Positions 16,598 through 22,718 of a DNA stretch of 22,743 bases are shown here, one piece after another (positions within the stretch are counted from its first letter, which is position 1; every line of letters begins with the position of its first letter). Under the pieces are notes generated by a model. The model ran no database searches, was not told where the DNA came from, and was given only the letters and a program-made list of their open reading frames with translations. This DNA is from Clostridium_T sp040217795 (lineage in GTDB: Bacteria > Bacillota > Clostridia > Clostridiales > Clostridiaceae). A program made the translations under genes and the position numbers. The DNA is taken from NCBI GenBank assembly GCA_040217795.1, contig JBEHWK010000043.1, positions 1-22,743 on the forward strand, given 5' to 3'.

Positions 16598-16743
16598 TTC
16601 GTCCGTATAATCTTGATAATATGGTTCAAGAGTTTCTACCAGAGCACCGTAAATCTCTGACTATGGGTGAATCCGTAAAAATATTATTTTAATTAGAGTT
16701 TCTAATTCGGATTTGCTCATGATTCGAATCAGGAGCTTTTTTT
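16598..16743 (+). promoter_or_regulatory. Guanine (purine) riboswitch with terminator platform
   Basis: The aptamer is 16598-16671. P1 pairs TTCGTCCGTA with TATGGGTGAA (three G-U), P2 pairs TCTTGA with TCAAGA, P3 pairs CAGAG with CTCTG, and the family core GTTTCTACC and CCGTAAAT are present. The specificity base before the P1 3' strand is C (16661, in TGACTATGGG), which selects guanine or hypoxanthine, not adenine. A terminator at 16715-16743 (GCTCATGATT/AATCAGGAGC then seven T) follows. An antiterminator can form: TGGGTGAATCCG (16664-16675) pairs over 12 positions with CGGATTTGCTCA (16708-16719), using both P1 and terminator strands. Ligand binding should therefore stop transcription, an OFF switch for the downstream permease. 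Confidence 0.93.
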
Positions 16744-16760
16744 GTTGGAGGGAAAAACAA

Positions 16761-18191
16761 ATGGAAAAAGCTAAACCTGTAGAAGAACAAAAATCATTTC
16801 TAGACTCGTTTTTCAGATTATCTGAAAACAAAACTAATGTAAAAACAGAAATAATCGCCGGAATAACTACATTTATTACAATGGCGTATATTATTTTTGT
16901 AAATCCAGGCATACTTATGCAGGCAGGGATGAATGCACAAGGGCTTGTTGGAGATGCAGCAGTTAAAGCCGGAATATCAGCAATAAATGATCCGGTGGTA
17001 GCTTCAGTATTTGGTGCTACTTGTATAGCCGCAGCAGTTGGTACCTTTGTGATGGCACTTTATGCTAACCTACCATTTGCACAGGCACCGGGAATGGGGC
17101 TTAATGCTTTCTTTACATATAGTGTATGTTTAACATTAGGGTATACCTGGCAGCAGGCACTGGCAGCAGTGTTTATATCTGGAATTCTTTTCATAGTAAT
17201 CACATTGACTTCAATCAGAGAAAAAATTGTAGATGCACTGCCACATAATTTAAAATTAGCAATATCAGGTGGTATAGGACTTTTTATAGCTCTTATAGGA
17301 CTTAAAAGCGGCAGCATAATAACAGCAAATCCTGCGACTTTAGTTGGTTTTGGAAAATTTTCAGATCCGCATGCAATAGTAACTCTTATAGGTATAATTG
17401 TTACTGGAGTTTTAATGTCCAGAGGAATTAAAGGATCTATACTTTTAGGAATAATATTTACAACTATTATTGGGATTCCTTTTGGAATCACACATCTTGA
17501 AGGAATAAAAATTATAAGTGCGCCGCCGTCACTGGCACCAACTTTCCTTGCTTTTGATTTTAAAGGTCTTTTAGGTCTGGGAAAAGCCGGAATAGTAGGG
17601 GCTATCTCAAGTCTGGTTATGGTTGTTATAACATTCAGCCTCGTGGACTTATTTGATACCATAGGAACTTTGGTTGGAACAGCACAAAAGGCAAAAATGC
17701 TTGATAAGAACGGAAGAGTTAAAAATATGAATAAAGCTCTTTTATCAGATGCTTTAGCTACTACAGCAGGTTCAATTTTAGGGACAAGTACTGTAGTGAC
17801 TTATGTAGAATCTACATCTGGAATATCTGAAGGTGGAAGAACTGGTCTTACATCTTTTACAACAGGAGTTTTATTTATACTTGCATTATTCTTCGGGGGG
17901 CTTGTTGGAGTGGTTCCAGCAGAAGCAACAGCACCAGCTCTTATAATTGTAGGAGTTCTTATGATGGGAGCCGTTACAAAGATAAATTTTGATGACTTTA
18001 CAGAAGCAATGCCTGCATTCTTTACAATAGCTATCATGCCATTCAGTTACAGCATAGCTAACGGAATAGCAGCCGGAATAATATGTTATCCGATAGTAAA
18101 AATAGCTACAGGAAGACATAAAGATGTAAATCCAATAGTATACGTACTTGCATTACTATTTATACTAAGGTTTACAATTCTACCTGAATAA
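16761..18191 (+). CDS. Guanine/hypoxanthine permease, AzgA-like NCS2 family
   Basis: This 476-aa membrane transporter probably imports guanine or hypoxanthine by proton symport. It has the family opening NVKTEIIAGITTFITMAYII and about a dozen or more hydrophobic segments, with NPGIL, QAPGMGLNAFFTYSVC, DTIGTLVGTA and GTSTVVTYVESTSGI, all hallmarks of the PbuG/PbuO/AzgA branch rather than UraA-type permeases. The start at 16761 is preceded by GGAGGG; the frame is open to 16713, but that lies in the riboswitch terminator. Control by a guanine riboswitch agrees with the substrate. A terminator follows at 18221. PbuG and PbuO cannot be told apart here, so no symbol is given. Confidence 0.93.
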   Translation: MEKAKPVEEQKSFLDSFFRLSENKTNVKTEIIAGITTFITMAYIIFVNPGILMQAGMNAQGLVGDAAVKAGISAINDPVVASVFGATCIAAAVGTFVMALYANLPFAQAPGMGLNAFFTYSVCLTLGYTWQQALAAVFISGILFIVITLTSIREKIVDALPHNLKLAISGGIGLFIALIGLKSGSIITANPATLVGFGKFSDPHAIVTLIGIIVTGVLMSRGIKGSILLGIIFTTIIGIPFGITHLEGIKIISAPPSLAPTFLAFDFKGLLGLGKAGIVGAISSLVMVVITFSLVDLFDTIGTLVGTAQKAKMLDKNGRVKNMNKALLSDALATTAGSILGTSTVVTYVESTSGISEGGRTGLTSFTTGVLFILALFFGGLVGVVPAEATAPALIIVGVLMMGAVTKINFDDFTEAMPAFFTIAIMPFSYSIANGIAAGIICYPIVKIATGRHKDVNPIVYVLALLFILRFTILPE

Positions 18192-18220
18192 AAGAATATA
18201 TCAATGCAAAAGCATTTTGA

Positions 18221-18256
18221 AGGGACAAGTTACAAAAACTTGTCTCTTTTGTTTTA
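18221..18256 (+). terminator. Terminator of the purine permease gene
   Basis: AGGGACAAGT (18221-18230) and ACTTGTCTCT (18238-18247) form a 10-bp stem with one G-U around TACAAAA. The stem is followed by TTTGTTTT. Confidence 0.85.
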
Positions 18257-18296
18257 ATTCTTAAAGGCTTTATAGAATAATATTGAAGTTTAAGAG

Positions 18297-18337
18297 GGCA
18301 GGTACGCATTCGTTTATGGGGTGCTCCCTGCCTTTTT
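18297..18337 (+). terminator. GGCAGG hairpin with U-run (variant of TCAGGC family)
   Basis: GGCAGG (18297-18302) pairs with CCTGCC (18327-18332), and an inner GCATTC/GGGTGC stem is offset by bulges. The element ends in TTTTT. It resembles the dispersed hairpin family in having an outer GGCAGGTACGC arm, but TCAGG is changed. It is a second terminator-like structure after the permease and lies about 100 nt before the next gene. Confidence 0.6.
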
Positions 18338-18438
18338 AATAGTAGTTAATTTACATTGGTTCAAATTCTTGACAAACACAAGATTTAGCAATAGAATGTT
18401 AAAGGAAATATTTTACTTGAGATTCGAGGGATGATAAA

Positions 18439-19509
18439 ATGAGTAGTTACAGCGTATTTTTACCAAGTTACAGCATAGGAACAGATGTTTATGATAAGAT
18501 TAAGGAGGTTTGCCCCAATTACGGCAAAACAGCCATAGTTATCGGCGGCAAAACTGCTTTGGAAAAAGCAGGGGAAAAGCTTAAAACTGCAGTTGAAGGC
18601 AGTTCGCTGGAAATTCTGGATTTTGTCTGGTATGGAGGAGATTCTTCCTTCGAGAATGTGGAAATGCTAAAAGATAATTTGTCAGTGAATAAAGCTGACA
18701 TGATATTTGCAGTTGGGGGTGGACGAGCAGTGGATACCTGCAAGGTACTTGCCCATCAATTGAAGAAACCAATATTCACTTTCCCTACCATTGGGTCTAA
18801 CTGTGCACCCTGCACTTCAGTGTGTGTAATTTATGACAACAAAGGTGTCTTCAGAGAGCTATATTTCACGGATAAACCTGCCGACCACACTTTCATCTGC
18901 ACTGAGATAATTGCAGAAGCGCCAAGAGTCTTCTTATGGGCAGGAATTGGCGATGCTTTGAGCAAACAGTATGAATGTACTTTTTCTTCCCGTAATGATG
19001 AGCTTGAACATTTTAATGCACTGGGAGTCCAAATCAGCAGAATATGTACTGAACCATTGCTTATGTATGGGAAAAAGGCTTTGGAGGACTGCGAAGCAAA
19101 CATTGCCAGCTATGAACTGGAGCAGGTTGTTCTGGATATAATCATCAGCACAGGCCTTGTTTCCAATCTTGTTATCAATGATTACAACAGTTGCCTTGCT
19201 CATTCCATATATTATGGCATGACAGTATTGAAGCAAATTGAAAACAATCACCTGCACGGAGAAGTGGTTGCTTACGGTGTTCTTGTATTGCTGCTATGTG
19301 ATAAGCAATATGATGAATTTGGTAAAGTGTACAAGTTCTGTAAGAGTATTGGTTTACCAACAAAACTTGCCGATCTTGAGGTGACAAAAGAGGAACTGGC
19401 AACAGTGATTAACAGAGCTCTTCAAACAGGAGACATTGTCCATGTGCCTTATGAGATAACTTATGAAATGATAGAGAGTGCAATGCTTGAATTAGAAGAA
19501 TACATATAA
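18439..19509 (+). CDS. Iron-containing alcohol dehydrogenase / glycerol dehydrogenase-like protein
   Basis: The 356-aa protein belongs to the metal-dependent group III dehydrogenases, closest in layout to glycerol dehydrogenase. An N-terminal nucleotide-binding half carries FAVGGGRAVDTCK (GGG at 93-95, D99). The metal ligands are conserved at D172 (GIGDALSKQYE), H255 (LAHSIYYG) and H273 (HLHGEVVAYG), so it is likely catalytic. NAD preference and substrate are not certain; GldA-related proteins of unknown substrate with this form are common in Clostridia, so no symbol is given. The ATG at 18439 has GAGGG about 8-12 nt upstream. It is monocistronic: hairpins at 18297 upstream and a long inverted repeat downstream bracket it. 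Confidence 0.85.
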   Translation: MSSYSVFLPSYSIGTDVYDKIKEVCPNYGKTAIVIGGKTALEKAGEKLKTAVEGSSLEILDFVWYGGDSSFENVEMLKDNLSVNKADMIFAVGGGRAVDTCKVLAHQLKKPIFTFPTIGSNCAPCTSVCVIYDNKGVFRELYFTDKPADHTFICTEIIAEAPRVFLWAGIGDALSKQYECTFSSRNDELEHFNALGVQISRICTEPLLMYGKKALEDCEANIASYELEQVVLDIIISTGLVSNLVINDYNSCLAHSIYYGMTVLKQIENNHLHGEVVAYGVLVLLLCDKQYDEFGKVYKFCKSIGLPTKLADLEVTKEELATVINRALQTGDIVHVPYEITYEMIESAMLELEEYI

Positions 19510-19536
19510 TCTATTTACAATAATACAAGTAAAGAT

Positions 19537-19600
19537 TATAGGCTGAAATTCATTGTATAAACCAATGGAGTTATGCCAGAGATTGCAATTTCAGCCTATA
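19537..19600. repeat. Perfect 14-bp inverted repeat with structured loop
   Basis: TATAGGCTGAAATT (19537-19550) and AATTTCAGCCTATA (19587-19600) are exact reverse complements. The 36-nt loop contains a small stem CATTG/CAATG (19551-19555 and 19563-19567). It follows the dehydrogenase stop by 27 nt but has no U-run, so it is not a standard intrinsic terminator. Confidence 0.75.
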
Positions 19601-19855
19601 GGCCTTGACTGCTGCCTGCATTATGTTGAAACTACGGCTTTATATCAGTAGTCATATCATAAGCTGATGTTTTATTTAAGTGAGTTGAATCTTTTTTTGT
19701 CACGAGGTTATTTATGGAATCAGAAAGCAATACATAAGCTTTTGTGATGGAAGGTAAAATGTATGCTTTGAGAAAGTTATTCTTGCGGGTTTATAAAAAA
19801 AGTTTGATATAATATAAGTAAAATACTTAGTTAAGAGAGCTTTTTAAAACTAAAT

Positions 19856-19899
19856 GGGGGACAGGTGTGCCGCCAATAGATAGCAGTATGTCAGACCCC
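19856..19899. repeat. Degenerate GGGG-type hairpin next to the ribosome binding site
   Basis: GGGG (19856-19859) and CCCC (19896-19899) bound an imperfect hairpin with GACAGGTGTGCCGC on one arm and GCAGTATGTCAGA on the other. It resembles the TCAGGC family but is poorly paired. Its right end is 6 nt before the GGAG of the HesB-like gene, so it could affect translation initiation. Confidence 0.5.
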
Positions 19900-19921
19900 T
19901 AAAAAGGAGAAGATGATAAAT

Positions 19922-20203
19922 ATGAATATTTCATTTGATGAAAAAGCTGCATTAAAACTTAAGGAATATGTTGATTTATCTGTAAATAAAGCAATAAGAC
20001 TTAAGGTCTTGGGAAAAGGATGCGGTAAGCCTGCTCTTGGTATTTTTCCGGATGAACAAAGAGAAAATGATATTATAATAAATCTTCAGGGAATAAAATT
20101 TCTGGCGGATAAAAATGAAGAAATATATTTAACCAATGTAGAAATATTATACAGTGAACATTATGTCAATAATGGGTTTTATGTAAGAAGCATTGTGCCT
20201 TAG
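19922..20203 (+). CDS. HesB/IscA-like protein with a single cysteine
   Basis: The 93-aa protein has the HesB/IscA-like layout: MNISFDEKAALKLKEYV, then IRLKVLGKGCGKPALGI, then IKFLADKNEEIYL. Canonical A-type iron-sulfur carriers have C35 plus a C-terminal CxC; here only the first, C34, exists, and the tail ends YVRSIVP. It therefore cannot coordinate a cluster in the canonical way, and a carrier role is doubtful. Related one-cysteine HesB-like proteins are common in Clostridia and remain uncharacterised. Two ATGs are in frame: 19913 lies only 3 nt after GGAG, while 19922 lies 12 nt after it. Neither spacing is ideal; the later one is used because it matches the usual start of the fold. It is flanked by a hairpin and a terminator, so it is monocistronic. 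Confidence 0.75.
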   Translation: MNISFDEKAALKLKEYVDLSVNKAIRLKVLGKGCGKPALGIFPDEQRENDIIINLQGIKFLADKNEEIYLTNVEILYSEHYVNNGFYVRSIVP

Positions 20204-20242
20204 AATTATGCTTCAAATAAATGAAATTCATATAATGCTTTG

Positions 20243-20266
20243 AAGGGGGGAAATACCCCTTTTTTT
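20243..20266 (+). terminator. Terminator of the HesB-like gene
   Basis: AAGGGG (20243-20248), loop GGAAATA, CCCCTT (20256-20261), with a run of seven T residues at 20260-20266. It lies 40 nt after the stop codon. Confidence 0.88.
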
Positions 20267-20315
20267 CAAAACTTTCCCGTATACCAAAAAAAGTCTAAAC
20301 ATAATGGTTACTTTA

Positions 20316-20332
20316 GGAGTACAATTAAGTTA
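20316..20332 (+). promoter_or_regulatory. Possible third copy of the GGAGTATAATT box
   Basis: GGAGTACAATTAAGTTA matches the downstream block of copies A and B at 15 of 17 positions. The upstream AATAATATTCTC block is not recognisable at the expected distance. It lies 84 nt before the lipoprotein start at 20417. Confidence 0.3.
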
Positions 20333-20416
20333 TAATACCTTATATTGGGGTTTATTGGAAACTACTAAATAGAAATAAGCGGGTGGGGGACTGTCCGGTC
20401 AAAGGGGTGAAATATT

Positions 20417-21502
20417 ATGAAAAGTAAAAATGCATTCAGTCTGCTGATTTCATTAGTTGTGGTTTTAGCAATTATTGCAGGCTGCAATTCTGCCGGCACA
20501 AACAGCAATTCTGCCAGCACAAACAGCAATACTGACAGCAGCTCAAACAACGGCACAGAAAATACCGAGGAGGTAAATAAAACAAGCACTGAAGAAAAAA
20601 TAAATAAAGATGATACCAATTATGATACAGCTCAGCCTAAAATAGAAACAAACACAAAAGGCAATACCAATGGCAACATAGCCAATGATGGACTTGCAGC
20701 TAAGCAAGGTGACTGGATCTATTATTCTTTACGTGAAAATGGTTTTTATAAAATAAAGACAGATGGAACAGGAAAAACCAAACTCAGTGATGGCAGGGCA
20801 ACCTCTATAAATGTAGCAGGTGATTGGATTTACTATATTGATGGCTATAATAACAATACAATCTACAAAGTACAAACAGACGGCACTGGGAAAACCAGGT
20901 TGAATAATAGTTATTCATTGTTTATGAACGTAATTGACGACTGGATTTATTATTCTGATTATGGAAGTGACAATAATAGTGGTTCTGAAGCTGCCATATA
21001 CAAAATGAAGACAGATGGAACTGAAAAAACTAAAATCAATAGTGGTGTATCAAGTTATTTAAATACTGCAGATCAGTGGATTTATTATATAAATGGCGAT
21101 GACAACGTTAATATCTACAAAATCAAAACAGATGGCACCGGAAAAACCAATCTTGAATTTTCTGGCGGATATATAAACCAGGAGGGTGACTGGATCTATT
21201 ATGTTAATATACGTGATGAAGAAAAATTGTACAAAGTAAAAACAGATGGCACCGGAAAAATCAAGCTCAGTGACGATAAAGCATATTATATTAATGCAGA
21301 GGGAGACTGGATTTATTATTCAAATTTGAATGATGGTGAAAAGTTATATAAGATTAAGACAGATGGAACAGGAAAAACCAAGCTGAGTGAGGATAAAGCA
21401 GCTTTTATAAATATAGCTGGTAATTGGATATATTATAGTGGTGCCGCTGAGAAATTATATAAAGTAAAAAAAGATGGAACTGAAAGAACAGAGGTTAACT
21501 AA
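20417..21502 (+). CDS. DUF5050-type beta-propeller lipoprotein
   Basis: The 361-aa exported lipoprotein starts with KSKNAFSLLISLVVVL and lipobox IAGC (C23), so it should be anchored on the outer face of the membrane. A low-complexity Asn/Ser/Thr linker (about 24-85) follows. Then come seven repeats of ~40-46 residues containing WIYY, YKIKTDGTGKT and KLS, the pattern of DUF5050 proteins, predicted to fold as a beta-propeller. Seven WIYY blades would complete one propeller. The linker DNA contains a 21-nt tandem repeat at 20486-20527. The ATG at 20417 is preceded by AAAGGGGTG. Ligand and function are unknown; it is monocistronic with its own terminator. Confidence 0.82.
   Translation: MKSKNAFSLLISLVVVLAIIAGCNSAGTNSNSASTNSNTDSSSNNGTENTEEVNKTSTEEKINKDDTNYDTAQPKIETNTKGNTNGNIANDGLAAKQGDWIYYSLRENGFYKIKTDGTGKTKLSDGRATSINVAGDWIYYIDGYNNNTIYKVQTDGTGKTRLNNSYSLFMNVIDDWIYYSDYGSDNNSGSEAAIYKMKTDGTEKTKINSGVSSYLNTADQWIYYINGDDNVNIYKIKTDGTGKTNLEFSGGYINQEGDWIYYVNIRDEEKLYKVKTDGTGKIKLSDDKAYYINAEGDWIYYSNLNDGEKLYKIKTDGTGKTKLSEDKAAFINIAGNWIYYSGAAEKLYKVKKDGTERTEVN
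20486..20527 (+). repeat. 21-nt direct repeat in the lipoprotein linker
   Basis: Two 21-nt units encoding NSAGTNS and NSASTNS differ at one base; a third, diverged partial unit follows (NTDSSS). It is an in-frame repeat that lengthens the linker. Confidence 0.8.
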
Positions 21503-21524
21503 ATAATTATTTTGAAACTTTAAA

Positions 21525-21570
21525 GGGTCAGGCAGACTTTCCAAGACATGGAGGAGTGCCTGACTTTTTA
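21525..21570 (+). terminator. GGGTCAGGCA hairpin with U-run after the lipoprotein gene
   Basis: The outer arms GTCAGGCA and TGCCTGAC pair perfectly; the inner part is bulged, with CC/GG near the loop. It is followed by TTTTTAATTAATT and lies 23 nt after the stop. It is a member of the dispersed hairpin family acting as a terminator. Confidence 0.8.
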
Positions 21571-21645
21571 ATTAATTAGATTGATTCAGTGATATAATGT
21601 AAATATATAACTTTTTAATTTTTTATTTAACAAAGGTGATATTAA

Positions 21646-21819
21646 ATGAATAAGAATATACTTTCAAATAATTGTAGTATTTCATATGATTTTATAGAAA
21701 ATGAGGGTAAGCCAGCAGTTGTATTGATTCACGGTTTTGGCGTAAACCGTAAAATGTGGCAGCCTCAGTTGGATTTTTTGAGAGATAAATGCACTATTAG
21801 TGAACTACCCACCACTTAA
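21646..21819 (+). pseudogene. Alpha/beta hydrolase, 5' fragment truncated by an inserted element
   Basis: A 57-codon ORF starts with ATG at 21646 after AAAGGTGA. About 50 residues match the N-terminus of an alpha/beta hydrolase: GKPAVVLIHGFGVNRKMW, quoted to show the HGFG oxyanion motif, then QPQLDFLRDKC. The usual continuation toward the nucleophile GxSxG is missing; the last seven codons and the stop come from the inserted element. Intact relatives are about 250-280 aa, so most of the enzyme, including all catalytic residues, is gone. A possible downstream scrap (22165-22227, TGISEYVQAIEKL) may be another piece of the same gene. Promoter-like TATAAT is seen at 21593-21598. Confidence 0.8.
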
Positions 21820-22151
21820 GAAGTGTGGGCTTCCTGTTTCCACGAGTTCGTAACCTACACCCTCCACAGGCGTAACTTCGGGAAGTCCCTTCCCTAGATG
21901 CCGACAACATCGGTATCTTTTGCACCTTAGATATTTTACGCATGGAAGGATAACAAACTCATCGCTTGGTTTTCGCATTCAGAATTTGACGGTTTCTCCA
22001 TGCAACCTCATATATCTAGTTATCAAAGACCTACATTACTCAATTATACAAGATGTGTAGGTATTGCTCAAGGGGGCAACAATTCATCCACTACCTAGCT
22101 CTCACTTCGTGAGTAAAGTAACTTTGAGGTAGGGGACTTCTTGTGCTTTAG
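21800..22151 (-). mobile_element. Non-autonomous IS200/IS605 (tnpB)-derived element
   Basis: This 352-bp insertion interrupts the hydrolase gene. On the minus strand it contains two tnpB-like 3' ends. One reads LPEVTPVEGVGYELVE then TGSPHFLSGG-stop (about 21894-21808) and overlaps the hairpin CCCACCACTT/AAGTGTGGG (21808-21829). The other reads KAQEVPYLKVTLLTK-stop (about 22150-22103) and overlaps the hairpin CTACCT/AGGTAG (22091-22133). Further stems at 21880-21894, 21897-21917 and 21940-22003 make it highly structured, as expected for IS605 ends and their guide (omega) RNA. No transposase ORF remains. On the minus strand the left flank is TTTAAC, the target motif known for IS605. There is no direct repeat, as usual for this group. 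Exact ends are inferred. Confidence 0.6.
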
Positions 22152-22164
22152 GTTAAAATGTTTA

Positions 22165-22227
22165 ACAGGAATTTCTGAATATGTACAAGCAATTGAAAAA
22201 TTGAAAGCTGCAGTGGAATTGAGCTGA
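22165..22227 (+). pseudogene. Possible 3' scrap of the disrupted hydrolase
   Basis: The frame from 22165 reads TGISEYVQAIEKLKAAVELS-stop. The first part resembles the ISEYVxDIxxL helix that follows the first strands of alpha/beta hydrolases. It lies just past the inserted element but in a frame that does not rejoin the 5' fragment directly, so additional deletion or decay is needed. The match is short and uncertain. Confidence 0.3.
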
Positions 22228-22386
22228 AAATAATAATATATGGATTAGGTTTCCTTGAACGACGTAGTTTGGTAAAATAGAAATATAAACAAAGATAATT
22301 TGGAATAAATAGAAATCAATGGGCAGGAAAAATAGAGTATGACACGGAAATAAAAAGCTGGAGATTTAACCGGGAGGAGAATATAT
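22228..22386. other. AT-rich leader region of the 59-aa ORF
   Basis: This 159-nt stretch holds a weak promoter candidate (TTGAAC at 22255-22260, TAGAAA at 22278-22283, 17-nt spacing) and no hairpin or ORF that could be supported. Confidence 0.3.
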
Positions 22387-22566
22387 ATGGATATTAGCTT
22401 GACAAACATTATTGCTACAGTTATTAATATTGCTTTATTATTTGGAATAATAATATTTATAATTAAGGCAGTATTAGGGTTAAAAAGGTTTGATGACAGA
22501 AATAAGGAAATGGATAAAAAGCTGGATATTATTTTGGACAAGTTGAAAAGCAAGGAAGATAATTGA
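22387..22566 (+). CDS. Small single-pass membrane protein, 59 aa
   Basis: The ORF starts with ATG at 22387 after an excellent GGGAGGAG site (22372-22379, 7 nt spacing). Residues about 7-30 form one strongly hydrophobic helix (IIATVINIALLFGIIIFII), followed by a charged, heptad-like tail (FDDRNKEMDKKLDIILDKLK) that may be a coiled coil. The size and layout recall small DUF4083-like membrane proteins of Firmicutes, but this is not certain. There is no signal cleavage site and no toxin or holin signature. It stands alone after the disrupted region; a weak terminator-like stem lies at 22690-22718. Confidence 0.65.
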   Translation: MDISLTNIIATVINIALLFGIIIFIIKAVLGLKRFDDRNKEMDKKLDIILDKLKSKEDN

Positions 22567-22689
22567 TATTTGATCATGTGATAGTATCTTATCACTAATT
22601 TAAAAGTCCAGCTAAGAAATGTCAATAAGAAATAAAAAAATAATCAATTTTACCTAACCTAAAAAAGGGTAACTTTAATAAGCCTTTTG

Positions 22690-22718
22690 ACTAACTGTCA
22701 AAAAACAATGTTAGTTTT
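22690..22718 (+). terminator. Weak terminator-like stem at the window end
   Basis: ACTAAC (22690-22695) and GTTAGT (22710-22715) pair around a 14-nt A-rich loop, followed by TTTT. It lies 124 nt after the 59-aa ORF. Confidence 0.4.

Larger units (their letters stand above)
19510..19921. other. 412-nt gap with long hairpin, possible -10 box and family hairpin
   Basis: No gene was recognised. The gap holds the inverted repeat at 19537-19600, a candidate -10 TATAAT at 19808-19813 with only a weak TTGCGG upstream (19-nt spacing), and the degenerate family hairpin at 19856-19899. The stretch 19601-19800 shows nothing else convincing. Confidence 0.5.

Noticed and set aside
16598..16680. Adenine-type purine riboswitch
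   Set aside because: The specificity position is C (TGACTATGGG); adenine aptamers carry T there.
16713..16760. N-terminal extension of the purine permease to an ATG at 16713
   Set aside because: The region is the riboswitch antiterminator and terminator; the ATG at 16761 has GGAGGG at the proper distance.
17060..17662. 200-codon minus-strand open frame inside the purine permease gene
   Set aside because: Its proline/isoleucine-rich composition is the reverse complement of membrane-helix codons; the plus-strand gene is clear.
22245..22625. 126-codon minus-strand ORF at the right end
   Set aside because: It is opposite the 59-aa ORF, which has a strong ribosome binding site; the antisense product is a hydrophobic low-complexity shadow.
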